Below are positions 39,679-48,486 of a stretch of 57,069 bases of DNA, in pieces. How positions within the stretch are numbered: position 1 is the first letter of the stretch; the number at the start of each line of letters is the position of its first letter. The translations under genes and the position numbers were made by a program. The notes beneath the pieces are model-generated. The model ran no database searches and had not been told where the DNA came from. It saw only the letters and a program-made list of their open reading frames with translations. This DNA comes from Streptomyces aurantiogriseus (lineage in GTDB: Bacteria > Actinomycetota > Actinomycetes > Streptomycetales > Streptomycetaceae): NCBI RefSeq assembly GCF_014649375.1, contig NZ_BMSX01000041.1:1-57069 (forward strand), written 5' to 3'.

Positions 39679-39694
39679 AAGGAGGCACTGACCC

Positions 39695-40153
39695 ATGGCT
39701 GCATCACCTACCTCGGGCAGGGCCTACCGGGACCTGCGCTACGGCAAGGGCCCGCTCTCCAAGTCCACCGGAACACTGGCCGCCAGCACGGTGGCGCTCT
39801 TCACCATCGCTGGGGGCCGCGTCGCGATCACATCGCTGTTCGGCCTGGTCGGCACCAGCATCACGGTCGCCAACAGCTACAAGCTGCAGATGAACCCCAC
39901 CACCGGCGACACCACCGACATCAACGCCGCCACCGACATCGGCACCACCGACACCGCGGCCGGCACGATCCTCGGCTTCGGCCAGGGCACCACGGCCGCG
40001 CCGCCGCTCCTGCGGGGCGGCTACAACATCCCGTCCGATCTGATCCTGCCGGTCGGGCAGATCGAGTCGGTCAGCGCGGGCACGGACGGTGAGATCACCT
40101 GGTACCTGACGTGGGTGCCGTACGACGTCGGCGCGACCGTGGTGGCGGCCTGA
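39695..40153 (+). CDS. Probable virion structural protein
   Basis: 152 residues, AAAGGAGG upstream. Gly/Thr-rich strands (AASTVALFTIAGGRVAITSLFG, PTTGDTTDINAATDIGTTDTAAG). Likely a head or decoration component by position. Confidence 0.6.
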   Translation: MAASPTSGRAYRDLRYGKGPLSKSTGTLAASTVALFTIAGGRVAITSLFGLVGTSITVANSYKLQMNPTTGDTTDINAATDIGTTDTAAGTILGFGQGTTAAPPLLRGGYNIPSDLILPVGQIESVSAGTDGEITWYLTWVPYDVGATVVAA

Positions 40154-40154
40154 C

Positions 40155-40574
40155 GTGGCGGCGTGGCTGTGCACGGTGTGCTCCACCGTCTTTTCGGTGG
40201 GCGCGCCGTGCTGCCCCCACTGCGGCAGTACCAAGCACGTCGAGGAGGGACAGGAGATGCCGAAGATCACCCGCCACGAAGGCCCCAGCATCGCGGGCGC
40301 GTCGATCGTGGGCGGCTCATGGTCCAGCGAGGGCGACCCGGACGTGTGGCCGGCGCCCGCAGGCGAGGAAGGCGGTGAGGAGTCATCGCCTGGGAACAGC
40401 TCGGAGACATCACCCGAGACGCCGTCGAGCGAGCCCGAGCCGAGCGAGAAGCCCAGCCCGTCGCGTGCCCGAACGACGGGGAGCCGCTCGAAGAAGGCCC
40501 AGACGGGCAGCCGTTCTGCCCGTTCGACGGGTGGCGGCCGGGCGGCCGATACGTCGGCTGCTGACGAGGCCTGA
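40155..40574 (+). CDS. Zinc-ribbon protein with disordered tail
   Basis: 139 residues from GTG 40155. CTVCSTVFSVGAPCCPHCGSTKHVEE is a ribbon; the remaining ~100 residues are Ser/Pro/Glu-rich and end in basic repeats (SRSKKAQTGSRSARS), probably disordered. Seen in several actinophages near the capsid genes; function unknown. Confidence 0.65.
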   Translation: MAAWLCTVCSTVFSVGAPCCPHCGSTKHVEEGQEMPKITRHEGPSIAGASIVGGSWSSEGDPDVWPAPAGEEGGEESSPGNSSETSPETPSSEPEPSEKPSPSRARTTGSRSKKAQTGSRSARSTGGGRAADTSAADEA

Positions 40575-40615
40575 CCATCCCGGTTCCAACGAGATGCGAG
40601 AGGAGGTGATGAGAG

Positions 40616-41662
40616 ATGGTGCTGCCGCCGGTGTACGCGACGCGTGAGGACGTGATGCACGCCCTTGATGTCAAGCCCACTGCATACAACAGCGCGCAGA
40701 TTGACCGCGCCCTGCAGTCCGCGTCACGCGGCGTCGAGGCCCTGTGCCACCGCCGGTTCTACCCCGAGGCCGCGACCCGCTACTTCGACTGGCCGTCCTC
40801 CCAGTACCGGCCGTCGTGGCGGCTGTGGCTCGACGACAACGAGCTCATCTCCATCACCACCCTCACCTCCGGGGGCACCACCATCGCCGCCAGCGACTAC
40901 TTCCTGGAGCCCAACCGCACTGGCCCGCCCTACAACCGGCTGGAGATCGACCTCGACTCCAACGCGGCGTACGGCGGCGGCGACACCCACCAGCGCGACA
41001 TCACCATCACCGGCCTGTGGGGCTACCGCAACGACGAAACCCTCGTTGCCGACGTCGACGAGGCGATGACCGCCACCGAAACCGACCTCGACGTCACCAC
41101 CGCCCACAGCATCGGCGTCGGCAGCGTCCTCCGTATCGGCACCGAACGTCTCATCGTCACCGGCAAGACGATGAAGAACACTTTCGTCACCCTCCCCGGG
41201 GCAATGACCGTCTCACAGGCCGACGTCACCATGACCGGCGTCTCCGGCGGCTTCAGCATCGGCGAAACCCTCCTCATCGACTCCGAACGCATGCTCATCG
41301 TCGACAAAACCGACACGGCATTGACCGTGAAACGAGCGTGGGACGGCACGGTCCTCGCCGCGCACTCCCTGGGCGCCAGCATCTATGCCGCCCGCACCCT
41401 CACCGTGCAGCGAGGGGCCCTCGGCACCACCGCAGCCACCATGTCCAGCGGCGACGACATCTACCGATGGGACCCGCCCGGCCCCGTCCGCGACCTCGTC
41501 ATCGCCGAGGCCCTCACGTCCCTGCTGCAAGAGCGGTCCGGGTACGCGCGCACCGCGGGCAGCGGCGAGAACGAACGCGAGGCGACCGGCCGCGGGCTCG
41601 CCGACCTGCGGGCCCGCGTGTACACCAGCCACGGCCGCAAGGCCCGCACGAGGGCGGTGTAG
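40616..41662 (+). CDS. Head-tail connector protein with inserted beta domain
   Basis: 348 residues. The N-terminal ~60 and C-terminal ~70 residues (ATREDVMHALDVKPTAYNSAQIDRALQSASRGVEALCHRRF; PVRDLVIAEALTSLLQERSGYAR) fit gp6-type connector helices. Between them lies a ~150-residue Thr-rich beta region with two similar segments (IGVGSVLRIGTERLIV and SIGETLLIDSERMLIV). Joins the portal to the tail. Confidence 0.75.
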   Translation: MVLPPVYATREDVMHALDVKPTAYNSAQIDRALQSASRGVEALCHRRFYPEAATRYFDWPSSQYRPSWRLWLDDNELISITTLTSGGTTIAASDYFLEPNRTGPPYNRLEIDLDSNAAYGGGDTHQRDITITGLWGYRNDETLVADVDEAMTATETDLDVTTAHSIGVGSVLRIGTERLIVTGKTMKNTFVTLPGAMTVSQADVTMTGVSGGFSIGETLLIDSERMLIVDKTDTALTVKRAWDGTVLAAHSLGASIYAARTLTVQRGALGTTAATMSSGDDIYRWDPPGPVRDLVIAEALTSLLQERSGYARTAGSGENEREATGRGLADLRARVYTSHGRKARTRAV

Positions 41663-41664
41663 CC

Positions 41665-42039
41665 ATGCTCTTCGACGTCTCCACCCGCGCGAACGGCCCC
41701 ATGTTTGACGGCCGCGCCCAGCGTGTTCTAAACGCCTACGTCGACCACCTCGAACGCCGACTCGCCGAAGAGGGCCTGAACATCCTCCGCGGTGAGATGC
41801 ACCGGGTGTTCCGCAACCCCACCGGCTACTACGAGTCCCGCTGCAAGGTCGTCGACGGCCACACCATCTCGGACAGCCGTGTGGTGTACGGGCCGTGGCT
41901 TGCTGGCATCGGCTCACGGAATTTCCCGGTGACGAAGTTCAAGGGCTACGACCACTGGATCGTGACGCGGGACAAGCTCAACGCCCGCAAGCGCGGTATC
42001 GGCGAACGGCTCCTACGCCGGTACACGGGACGGATGTGA
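41665..42039 (+). CDS. Head-tail joining/minor tail protein (HK97 gp10-like region)
   Basis: 124 residues from ATG 41665. Helical start (GRAQRVLNAYVDHLERRLAEEGLNILRGE), then VVYGPWLAGIGSRN and a basic end (RKRGIGERLLRRY). The position is that of the head-tail adaptor or tail-completion genes. Confidence 0.65.
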   Translation: MLFDVSTRANGPMFDGRAQRVLNAYVDHLERRLAEEGLNILRGEMHRVFRNPTGYYESRCKVVDGHTISDSRVVYGPWLAGIGSRNFPVTKFKGYDHWIVTRDKLNARKRGIGERLLRRYTGRM

Positions 42040-42045
42040 TCGGCT

Positions 42046-42507
42046 GTGCCCCTGAATCTCTCCACCTACCGCGACGTGCTCACCTCCCACGCACAGGCCA
42101 CGGGTCTGTTTGGGCAGGTGCTTGGGCACGAGCCGATCTCCGCACCGGGCAGCGGCCTCACTGCCGCGTTCTGGGTGTCCCGCATCGGGCCCGTCCCGAC
42201 CGGCAGTGGCCTCAAGGCGACGACCGGCCGTCTGGAGTTGATGGCGACGTTGCTGGAGCCTGCCGACACGGAACCTGCGGACGGCGTGGACGTGGACATC
42301 GTCGGCGCTGCGGACGCCCTCCTGACCGCGTACTCCGGGGACTTCGAGCTCGGCGGCAACGTTCGCATGGTCGACCTGCTCGGCGCCTATGGGACGCCGT
42401 TGTCGGCGGTGTTCGGCTACACGCGGTTCGCGGGCGGGACGACGTACCGGGCGGCGACGCTCACCATCCCACTGATCATCAACGATGTTTGGACGCAGGT
42501 GGCGTAG
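42046..42507 (+). CDS. Probable tail terminator/completion protein
   Basis: 153 residues from GTG 42046. LSTYRDVLTSHAQATGLFGQV at the start; strand-rich centre (RLELMATLLEP, FELGGNVRMVDLLGAYGTPL). Directly precedes the first major tail protein, the standard location for a tail terminator. Confidence 0.65.
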   Translation: MPLNLSTYRDVLTSHAQATGLFGQVLGHEPISAPGSGLTAAFWVSRIGPVPTGSGLKATTGRLELMATLLEPADTEPADGVDVDIVGAADALLTAYSGDFELGGNVRMVDLLGAYGTPLSAVFGYTRFAGGTTYRAATLTIPLIINDVWTQVA

Positions 42508-43251
42508 ATGGCAAAGCAGAGCGGCCTCGGAGACAACTTCTACCTGCATGGCTACGACGTGTCGGGCGACATCGGGTCGATCAGCACCAGCGGCGGCCCG
42601 GCCCTCCTCGAAGTCACCGGCATCGACAAGTCCGCCTACGAGCGGATCGGAGGGCTGCGCACGGGCGGCATGTCGTGGCAGGCCTGGTTCAACCCGGCCG
42701 CCAACCAGGCCCACGCCCGCATGAAGACGTTGCCCACGACCGACGTGCACTGCGCGTACTTCCGCGGCACCACCCTCGGCAACCCCGCCGCGTGCATGGT
42801 CGCGAAGCAGATCAACTACGACGGCAATCGCGGCGCCGACGGCTCGTTCACCTTCGCGGTGGAGGCGCAGTCCAACGCGTTCGGGCTGGAGTGGGGCCGA
42901 TCGTTGACGGCCGGCGTGCGCACAGACACGGCGGCAACCAACGGTGCCTCGATCGACACCACAGCGTCGGCGGACTTCGGTGCGCAGGCGTATCTGCAGG
43001 CGTTCGCGTTCAGCGGCACGGACGTGACGGTGAAGATCCAGGACAGCGCCGACAACAGCTCTTTCACGGACGTCGCCGGTCTGTCCTTCACCCAGCTCAC
43101 GGCCGGCCGCACCGCCGAACGCATCGCCACGGCGAACACGGCCACCATCCGCCGCTACGTGCGTGCGGTCACGGTGACGACGGGCGGCTTCTCGTCGCTC
43201 GCGTTCGCCGTGGTGATCGTGAAGAACTCGACTGCGGGACAGGTGTTCTGA
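42508..43251 (+). CDS. Major tail (tube) protein 1
   Basis: 247 residues. Shares LEVTGIDKSAYERI with the protein at 44107; the N-terminal half is a tail-tube-like domain (GDNFYLHGYDVSGDIGSISTS). The C-terminal ~90 residues (FSGTDVTVKIQDSADNSSFTDVAGLSF) look like an Ig-like or sheath-decoration domain. Confidence 0.75.
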   Translation: MAKQSGLGDNFYLHGYDVSGDIGSISTSGGPALLEVTGIDKSAYERIGGLRTGGMSWQAWFNPAANQAHARMKTLPTTDVHCAYFRGTTLGNPAACMVAKQINYDGNRGADGSFTFAVEAQSNAFGLEWGRSLTAGVRTDTAATNGASIDTTASADFGAQAYLQAFAFSGTDVTVKIQDSADNSSFTDVAGLSFTQLTAGRTAERIATANTATIRRYVRAVTVTTGGFSSLAFAVVIVKNSTAGQVF

Positions 43252-43700
43252 TGGGAATGCAGATCAACAGGCCCACGCCGCTCCTGCCGGCCTCAGCGCG
43301 GCGCACGTTCAGCATTCTCATGCCGACGGAGACGCACTGGCGTAAGGCCACGTGCGCGGAAGTCGACTGCCCCCGGTATCTGAACGGGTGGAAGGCGCAG
43401 GTGGAGGTGATGACGCCGGAGCAGATTCACCTCATCAAGGCGGCGAAGTACCGGTATCGGGTGCTGGCGGTGAAGCCGGGTGAGACGTGGTGGCTGTTCG
43501 AGGCGGGGCAAGCCTGTTTCCAGGCTGCGGATCACCGGATTCAGCTCGGGAAGCCGGAGCTGTTTGTGGTGCGGGATGGGGACTGGCGTGGCAATCCGCG
43601 GCGGACTCCGACTGTTCGGCATCGGCGGCCGGAGTTGTGGGTGGAGCAGTTCTCGGAGCATCAGGACAAGCTCGCCCGGGCGCGGGAGGCGGGTGCGTGA
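43251..43700 (+). CDS. Tail-region hypothetical protein
   Basis: 149 residues from ATG 43251, sharing one base with the upstream stop. Contains two Cys (ATCAEVDCPRYLNGW) and RRTPTVRHRRPELWVEQFSEHQDKLAR. Recurrent in Streptomyces siphoviruses between tail genes; function unknown. Confidence 0.65.
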   Translation: MGMQINRPTPLLPASARRTFSILMPTETHWRKATCAEVDCPRYLNGWKAQVEVMTPEQIHLIKAAKYRYRVLAVKPGETWWLFEAGQACFQAADHRIQLGKPELFVVRDGDWRGNPRRTPTVRHRRPELWVEQFSEHQDKLARAREAGA

Positions 43701-44104
43701 TGGCTGAGCCGAAACCCTGGCGCCTGTGGATCGACGGCGGGGAGTACACCGACGACTGCGACCACATCGACATCAGCATGCCGCGCCTCGTCTACGACGT
43801 GCCACACGACGACGGCCGTGGGCAGCGGCGAGTCCTGGGCCCTGCGGGCTTTTGGATCGCGCTGACAGGCCCCAGTGTGCGCCTGCGCGCGCTGGTGGAC
43901 GGCGGCAAGCAGGTCCACTCGCTGAAGGTCGCATTCGGTGCCGAGACGATCCCTGTGCCGGTGCAGTTCCACGAGGAATGGGTGGAGCGCAGCGGGGTCC
44001 GCAAGATGTTCGGCTGTCTGGCTGTCGACGGCGACAGCCTGCCGAAGTGGGTTACGGAATCCGACGTTCACGCTGGTGAGCGCGGCGAAGAAGGAGGGCA
44101 GTAG
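43700..44104 (+). CDS. Tail-region hypothetical protein
   Basis: 134 residues from ATG 43700. Beta-rich (WRLWIDGGEYTDDCDHIDISM, VLGPAGFWIALTGPSVRLRALV). Flanked by the two related tail proteins; probably virion-associated. Confidence 0.65.
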   Translation: MAEPKPWRLWIDGGEYTDDCDHIDISMPRLVYDVPHDDGRGQRRVLGPAGFWIALTGPSVRLRALVDGGKQVHSLKVAFGAETIPVPVQFHEEWVERSGVRKMFGCLAVDGDSLPKWVTESDVHAGERGEEGGQ

Positions 44105-44106
44105 CT

Positions 44107-44514
44107 TTGGCCAAAGAGTCGGGATTGGGATGGAGCACGTGCAGCATCGACGATAGCTCCGGCACGGCGCGTGCGATCGTCAACGACTTCACCAACATCA
44201 GCTTCGCCACCCCCCGCGGCGTCCAGGACGTCACCGGCATCGACAAGTCCGCCTACGAGCGACTGCTCCTGCTCGCTGACGCCACCTTCGAGGGCACCGG
44301 CGTGTTCAACGACGCCTCGAACATGTCGCACGACGTGTTCAAGACCGTGTCGTCCACGAGCGTGCAGCGGACGGTGACGCTCACCGTTTCGGGTCAGACC
44401 CTCGCCAACGAAATGATCTTCACGGACTACCCGCTCACCCGCGCCGCGTCCGGCGAACTCACCTTCACCGTGCCCGGTCAGCTCGCAAACGGGTCCGTCC
44501 CGACTTGGGCGTAG
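44107..44514 (+). CDS. Major tail (tube) protein 2
   Basis: 135 residues from TTG 44107. DVTGIDKSAYERLLLLADATFEGTGVF matches the core of the larger tail protein at 42508 (VTGIDKSAYERI); VQRTVTLTVSGQTLANEMIFTDY is a typical tail-tube strand pattern. One of the two probably forms the main tube. Confidence 0.72.
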   Translation: MAKESGLGWSTCSIDDSSGTARAIVNDFTNISFATPRGVQDVTGIDKSAYERLLLLADATFEGTGVFNDASNMSHDVFKTVSSTSVQRTVTLTVSGQTLANEMIFTDYPLTRAASGELTFTVPGQLANGSVPTWA

Positions 44515-44545
44515 GTCCCAACAAGCACACAGGAAAGGGGCCCCC

Positions 44546-44941
44546 GTGGGATTCCGCGAGCCCAGCACCATCAAACTCGTCTTCGAACCCGGCGACGAGC
44601 TCCACGGCCTCGAAGTCCGCATGCGCGGCATGAGCATCGCCGACTGGCTCCAAGCCACAGGCCTCGACGGCGACGGCGACGACGCCGCAGCCACCATGAA
44701 GCGCTTCTACGCAGCCCTCGTCGCCTGGAATCTCGAAGACGAAAACGGCCAGCCCGTACCCGTCAGCGACGCCCCCAACCGCGACTCCCGCATGATCCGC
44801 CGCCTCAACACCGCGTGGATCGAAGCACTCACGGGGGTCCACAAGGCCGACCCTTTGCCCGACAACTCGCCCTCTGGCGAGACCTACCCGGAGCTGTCAG
44901 CGATTCCGACGGAACCCCTGTCGGAGAGCCTGGCGAGCTGA
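44546..44941 (+). CDS. Tail assembly chaperone, short form
   Basis: 131 residues from GTG 44546 (AAAGGGG upstream). STIKLVFEPGDELHGLEVRMRGM, AATMKRFYAALVAWNLEDENG match G-type tail chaperones. Product when no frameshift occurs. Chaperones the tape measure protein during tail assembly. Confidence 0.82.
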   Translation: MGFREPSTIKLVFEPGDELHGLEVRMRGMSIADWLQATGLDGDGDDAAATMKRFYAALVAWNLEDENGQPVPVSDAPNRDSRMIRRLNTAWIEALTGVHKADPLPDNSPSGETYPELSAIPTEPLSESLAS

Positions 44942-45111
44942 CCGAAGCGTCCTGGCTCCTCAGCCTGCTCCGCCAGTTCCCCGGCTACACCCTCAGCACC
45001 CTCCTTCAGGAGGACGTGCGCCTGCTACGTCTGCTCGCCATCGAGCGGCTCGGCACCCCGGACGACGACCCCGAGATGGGAGGTGACACCCCGTGGCCGG
45101 AGACGATGTAA
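44546..45111 (+). CDS. Tail assembly chaperone, -1 frameshift fusion (GT form)
   Basis: The frame opening at 44815 and ending at 45111 overlaps the first chaperone frame and lies in its -1 frame. The heptamer C-CCT-TTG at 44851-44857 is aligned as X XXY YYZ in the short-form frame (CCC then TTT after slipping), so a -1 shift there gives a ~188-residue product. The added part contains LTEASWLLSLLRQFPGYTLSTLLQEDVRLLRLLAIERL, a typical T domain. The T frame has no good ribosome-binding site of its own. Confidence 0.75.
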
Positions 45112-47960
45112 CGATCACAATCCGCGCCGACAGCGGCCAAGCCGTCCGAGCGTTCCGCGACGTCAACGGCCAACTCCGCGACATGCGCGGCCGGTTCGTA
45201 TCCGAAGGCTCGATCATGTCCGGGGCGATGAGGCGGGTTGCCGGGTCGATCGGCTCGCTGGTCCCAGTGGCGACAGCAGCGGTCCCGGTGACGGCTGCGC
45301 TCGGGGTGGCGGCACTGAAGACTGCGGGGGCGGCGGCCGGCGCTGGCGCGGCGCTCGCCGCGTTCGGTGCGGCGGTGGCCGGGCAGGTCTCCAGCTTGTC
45401 GGAGGCGGCGAAGGCGCAGGAGAAGTACGACGACGCCGTCACCCAGTACGGGCGCGGGTCGCAGCAGGCTGCGGAAGCGCAGCGCGCGGTGCAGGCCACC
45501 CTGTCGTCGATGCCGCAGTCCACGGCACGCGCCGCGGTGGCGCTGGGCACGCTGAAGGACGGCTTCCAGTCGTGGTCGGATGAGATGGCCGCCTTCACCA
45601 TGACCCCGGTGGAGAAGTCCTTCACCGTGCTGGGCCAGCTGATACCGCGGCTGACGAACATGGCGAAGGGCGCTTCGTCTCAACTGGACCGCCTGGTGAC
45701 GATTGCCGGCGGGGCGATCGCTACGCCGGGCTTCGACGGCCTGGCGGACAAGCTGTCCACGTTCGCGAACAGTGCGTTGAAGGACGCGGTTGACGGGGTC
45801 ATTCACTTCACCCGTGTCCTGTCCGAGGGGGAGATGTCGGGGCCGGTGAAGGCGTTCATGGAGTACGCCGACACCAACGGGCCCGCAGTGCGGGAGACGC
45901 TGTCGTCGATCAGCGAGGCGGTCACGACGCTGGTGCAAGCCGCGGCGGAGGCCGGGCCGGGCATGCTGACGCTGGTGAACGCGGCGGCCGGGCTGGTGGC
46001 TGCGCTGCCGCCTGGGGTGGTGGCGACCGTCATGCAGCTTGCGGTCGGGCTGAAGCTTGCCTCCCTGGCCGGCGCCGGGGTTGGGGCGCTGGCGGGCGGT
46101 ATTCATACGCTGTCGACGCGCCTGTCTGCGCTGGCGGCGACGTCAGCGGCGGCGGGCGGCGGTCTGGCCGGCCTGAGGGCGGCTGCTGGTTCCCTCAGCA
46201 CGTCTATGAAGGCGGGTCTCGTTATCGGCGGCCTGGCTCTGGTGGCGCTGGGCATTAAGAAGCTCGCCGACAATGCACGGGGTGCGCCGCCGGACGTGGA
46301 CAAGCTGGCAACCAGCCTGAAGGGCCTTGCGTCGACGGGGAAGTTCACGGGTGAGTTGAAGAAGACGTTCGGCGACGTGGACGGCCTGGTCGAGAAGATC
46401 AAGCAGCTCCGGGTTGAGACGGAGAAGAGTCAGGAGACCGCGTTCGGGTTCCGTATCCCGGGGCTGGACGATCTGGCTGACACACTCGCCGACTCGATCA
46501 ATGACATGGCGAAGGGCGAGAAGTCCCTCAATGCGTTGAAGGACGACTTCTCCAGCCTCGACGAGGCGATGGCGTCGCTTGTGGCCAGCGGCCACGCCGA
46601 GGAAGCCGCCAAGAGCTTCGCGATGATCAAGGACGCGGCGCTTTCTCAGGGGCACTCCTTGAAGGAAGTCAGCAGCCTGTTCCCCGAGTACAACTCGGCG
46701 CTGGCGGATGCGGCGTTCGAGCAGCAGCTCGCGGTCGAAAGCATGGGCATCTTCGGTGCGGCAGCGCAGGACACGTCGGCGAAGCTGGACGCGCAGAAGC
46801 AGTCCGCGGACGGCCTGCGGGCATCCATCCTCGCCCTGAACGATGTCAACCGGTCGGCGTACGACGCACAGATCGGCTTCGAGCAGGCACTCGACGACCT
46901 CACCGCCAGCTTCAAGGAGCACGGCAACACCCTCAACATCGACACCGAAGCCGGGCGGGCGAACGCGCAGGCCATGTCGCAGGCCGCGGCCGCGCACGAC
47001 GAGATGCTCGCCGCGGGGCTGGCGGCGGGCGAGTCGCTGGGATCGATGACGAAGAAATCGGAGACGCTGCGGGCGAAGATGCTGGAGCTGGCGACGGCCA
47101 CGCTCGGCAGCAAGCAGAAGGCCGAGGAGTACGTCAACACGCTGCTGGGCGCGCCGGGCGAGATCAAGACGCTGGTGAAGCTGGAGCGGCAGGACGCGAT
47201 CACCGGCCTGCAGAACGTGCAGGCGGAGATCGCTAAGACGCCGGGCGCGAAGTCGGTGACGGTCACCACGCTGAACGGTGCCGCGATCAAAGCCCTTGAG
47301 GCAGTCGGGTTGAAGACCCGCCAACTCCCCGACGGCCGGACCGAGGTGTACACCGCGAACGGGCAGGCCCTGGGCAACATCGGCGCCGTATCCAAGGCAT
47401 TGAACAACCTCAACGGCAAGACGGCCAACACGTACGTCAATACAACGTACGCGACCTACTACGAGACCTACGGCGTGAAGCCGCCAGCGGCCTCGGCCGG
47501 GCGTATGTCATATGGCGGTATCGTCGGCCGCGCCCAAGACGGCCTCTACATTCCCGGCTACGCCCCCCGCCAGGACACCGAACTCATCCTCGCCTCCAAG
47601 GGTGAGGGCGTCATCGTGCCCGAGACTGTCCGCAAGGGCGGCCAGATGACCGGGCTCGGGCCTGCTGGTTTCGTTGACGCCCTCAACCAGTGGGGCCGCT
47701 ACGGCACCCCCATGGGTGGGCGCGGGGCCGGCGGTGGTGCTTCCGGCTCGCCGTGGGCGTCGATGCTCAACAGCCCTCGCAGCGCGCCGGTTGCCGCATC
47801 GGTCGCCCCGGTGGCGGGTGACGGGGATGGTCAGCCGATTGTGATTCAGGTGCGGATCGCCGACCGCGACTTCGGCGAGTTGTGGGTCGACACGGGCCGC
47901 AAGCAGGTCCGGGCGATCGGCTCGATCGAAGCCACGCTCAAGCCGACGCGCGGCAGGTAG
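45093..47960 (+). CDS. Tape measure protein
   Basis: 955 residues from GTG 45093, overlapping the chaperone T frame. Ala/Gly-rich hydrophobic stretches near the N-terminus (VAGSIGSLVPVATAAVPVTAALG) and the middle (SLSTSMKAGLVIGGLALVALGIKKLADN), helical regions between them, and a C-terminus with VIVPETVRKGGQ. At ~0.15 nm per residue a tail near 140 nm would be expected (family rule of thumb). Confidence 0.9.
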   Translation: MAGDDVTITIRADSGQAVRAFRDVNGQLRDMRGRFVSEGSIMSGAMRRVAGSIGSLVPVATAAVPVTAALGVAALKTAGAAAGAGAALAAFGAAVAGQVSSLSEAAKAQEKYDDAVTQYGRGSQQAAEAQRAVQATLSSMPQSTARAAVALGTLKDGFQSWSDEMAAFTMTPVEKSFTVLGQLIPRLTNMAKGASSQLDRLVTIAGGAIATPGFDGLADKLSTFANSALKDAVDGVIHFTRVLSEGEMSGPVKAFMEYADTNGPAVRETLSSISEAVTTLVQAAAEAGPGMLTLVNAAAGLVAALPPGVVATVMQLAVGLKLASLAGAGVGALAGGIHTLSTRLSALAATSAAAGGGLAGLRAAAGSLSTSMKAGLVIGGLALVALGIKKLADNARGAPPDVDKLATSLKGLASTGKFTGELKKTFGDVDGLVEKIKQLRVETEKSQETAFGFRIPGLDDLADTLADSINDMAKGEKSLNALKDDFSSLDEAMASLVASGHAEEAAKSFAMIKDAALSQGHSLKEVSSLFPEYNSALADAAFEQQLAVESMGIFGAAAQDTSAKLDAQKQSADGLRASILALNDVNRSAYDAQIGFEQALDDLTASFKEHGNTLNIDTEAGRANAQAMSQAAAAHDEMLAAGLAAGESLGSMTKKSETLRAKMLELATATLGSKQKAEEYVNTLLGAPGEIKTLVKLERQDAITGLQNVQAEIAKTPGAKSVTVTTLNGAAIKALEAVGLKTRQLPDGRTEVYTANGQALGNIGAVSKALNNLNGKTANTYVNTTYATYYETYGVKPPAASAGRMSYGGIVGRAQDGLYIPGYAPRQDTELILASKGEGVIVPETVRKGGQMTGLGPAGFVDALNQWGRYGTPMGGRGAGGGASGSPWASMLNSPRSAPVAASVAPVAGDGDGQPIVIQVRIADRDFGELWVDTGRKQVRAIGSIEATLKPTRGR

Positions 47961-47973
47961 AAAGGACAACGAG

Positions 47974-48483
47974 TTGCCGTACATCACGTGGAACGGTCCC
48001 GCGCCGACGACTGCCGCGCAGGCGAGCGTCACGACGGGCACTGCGATCAAGACGATGCTGCAACTGGCCACGCCCAGCACGCGGCAGATCCAGATCCTGG
48101 AGTGGGGATTCACGATCGACGACACGTCGGGCGCGGACGGCGTGGTCGAACTGCTGCAGACGGATGTCGCCGCGACGGTGACCGCGCATGTCGCCAGCGG
48201 CGTACCGAACCTCGACCCCAACGGCACCGCCAGCCTGCTCACGCTGGGCACGTCAGCGACGGGCTACACCGCCACCGCCGAGGGATCCACGACCGCGTCC
48301 CGGGTGTTCGACGCGGTGTCGCTCAGCGCAACGACGAGCGAGTCGCCCTACACGTACGTCCGCCAGTTCATGCCGGACACGCGTCCCATCGTCGCCATCA
48401 GCAGGTTCCTGCGGGTGCGGACGACGACGCCGACGACAGCGGTGGACATGCGCACGTGGGTCGTCTTCAACGAGGTGGGCTGA
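47974..48483 (+). CDS. Minor tail protein
   Basis: 169 residues from TTG 47974 (AAAGGA upstream). All-beta, Thr-rich (PYITWNGPAPTTAAQASVTTG, IQILEWGFTIDDTSGADGVVELL). Located between tape measure and tip protein, where distal-tail components lie. Confidence 0.7.
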   Translation: MPYITWNGPAPTTAAQASVTTGTAIKTMLQLATPSTRQIQILEWGFTIDDTSGADGVVELLQTDVAATVTAHVASGVPNLDPNGTASLLTLGTSATGYTATAEGSTTASRVFDAVSLSATTSESPYTYVRQFMPDTRPIVAISRFLRVRTTTPTTAVDMRTWVVFNEVG

Positions 48484-48486
48484 CCC

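Noticed and set aside
44831..44837. GGGGGTC-type run as the frameshift site of the tail chaperones
   Set aside because: In the short-form frame it reads ACG-GGG-GTC, so the A-site codon would not re-pair after a -1 slip; CCCTTTG at 44851 fits the X XXY YYZ rule.
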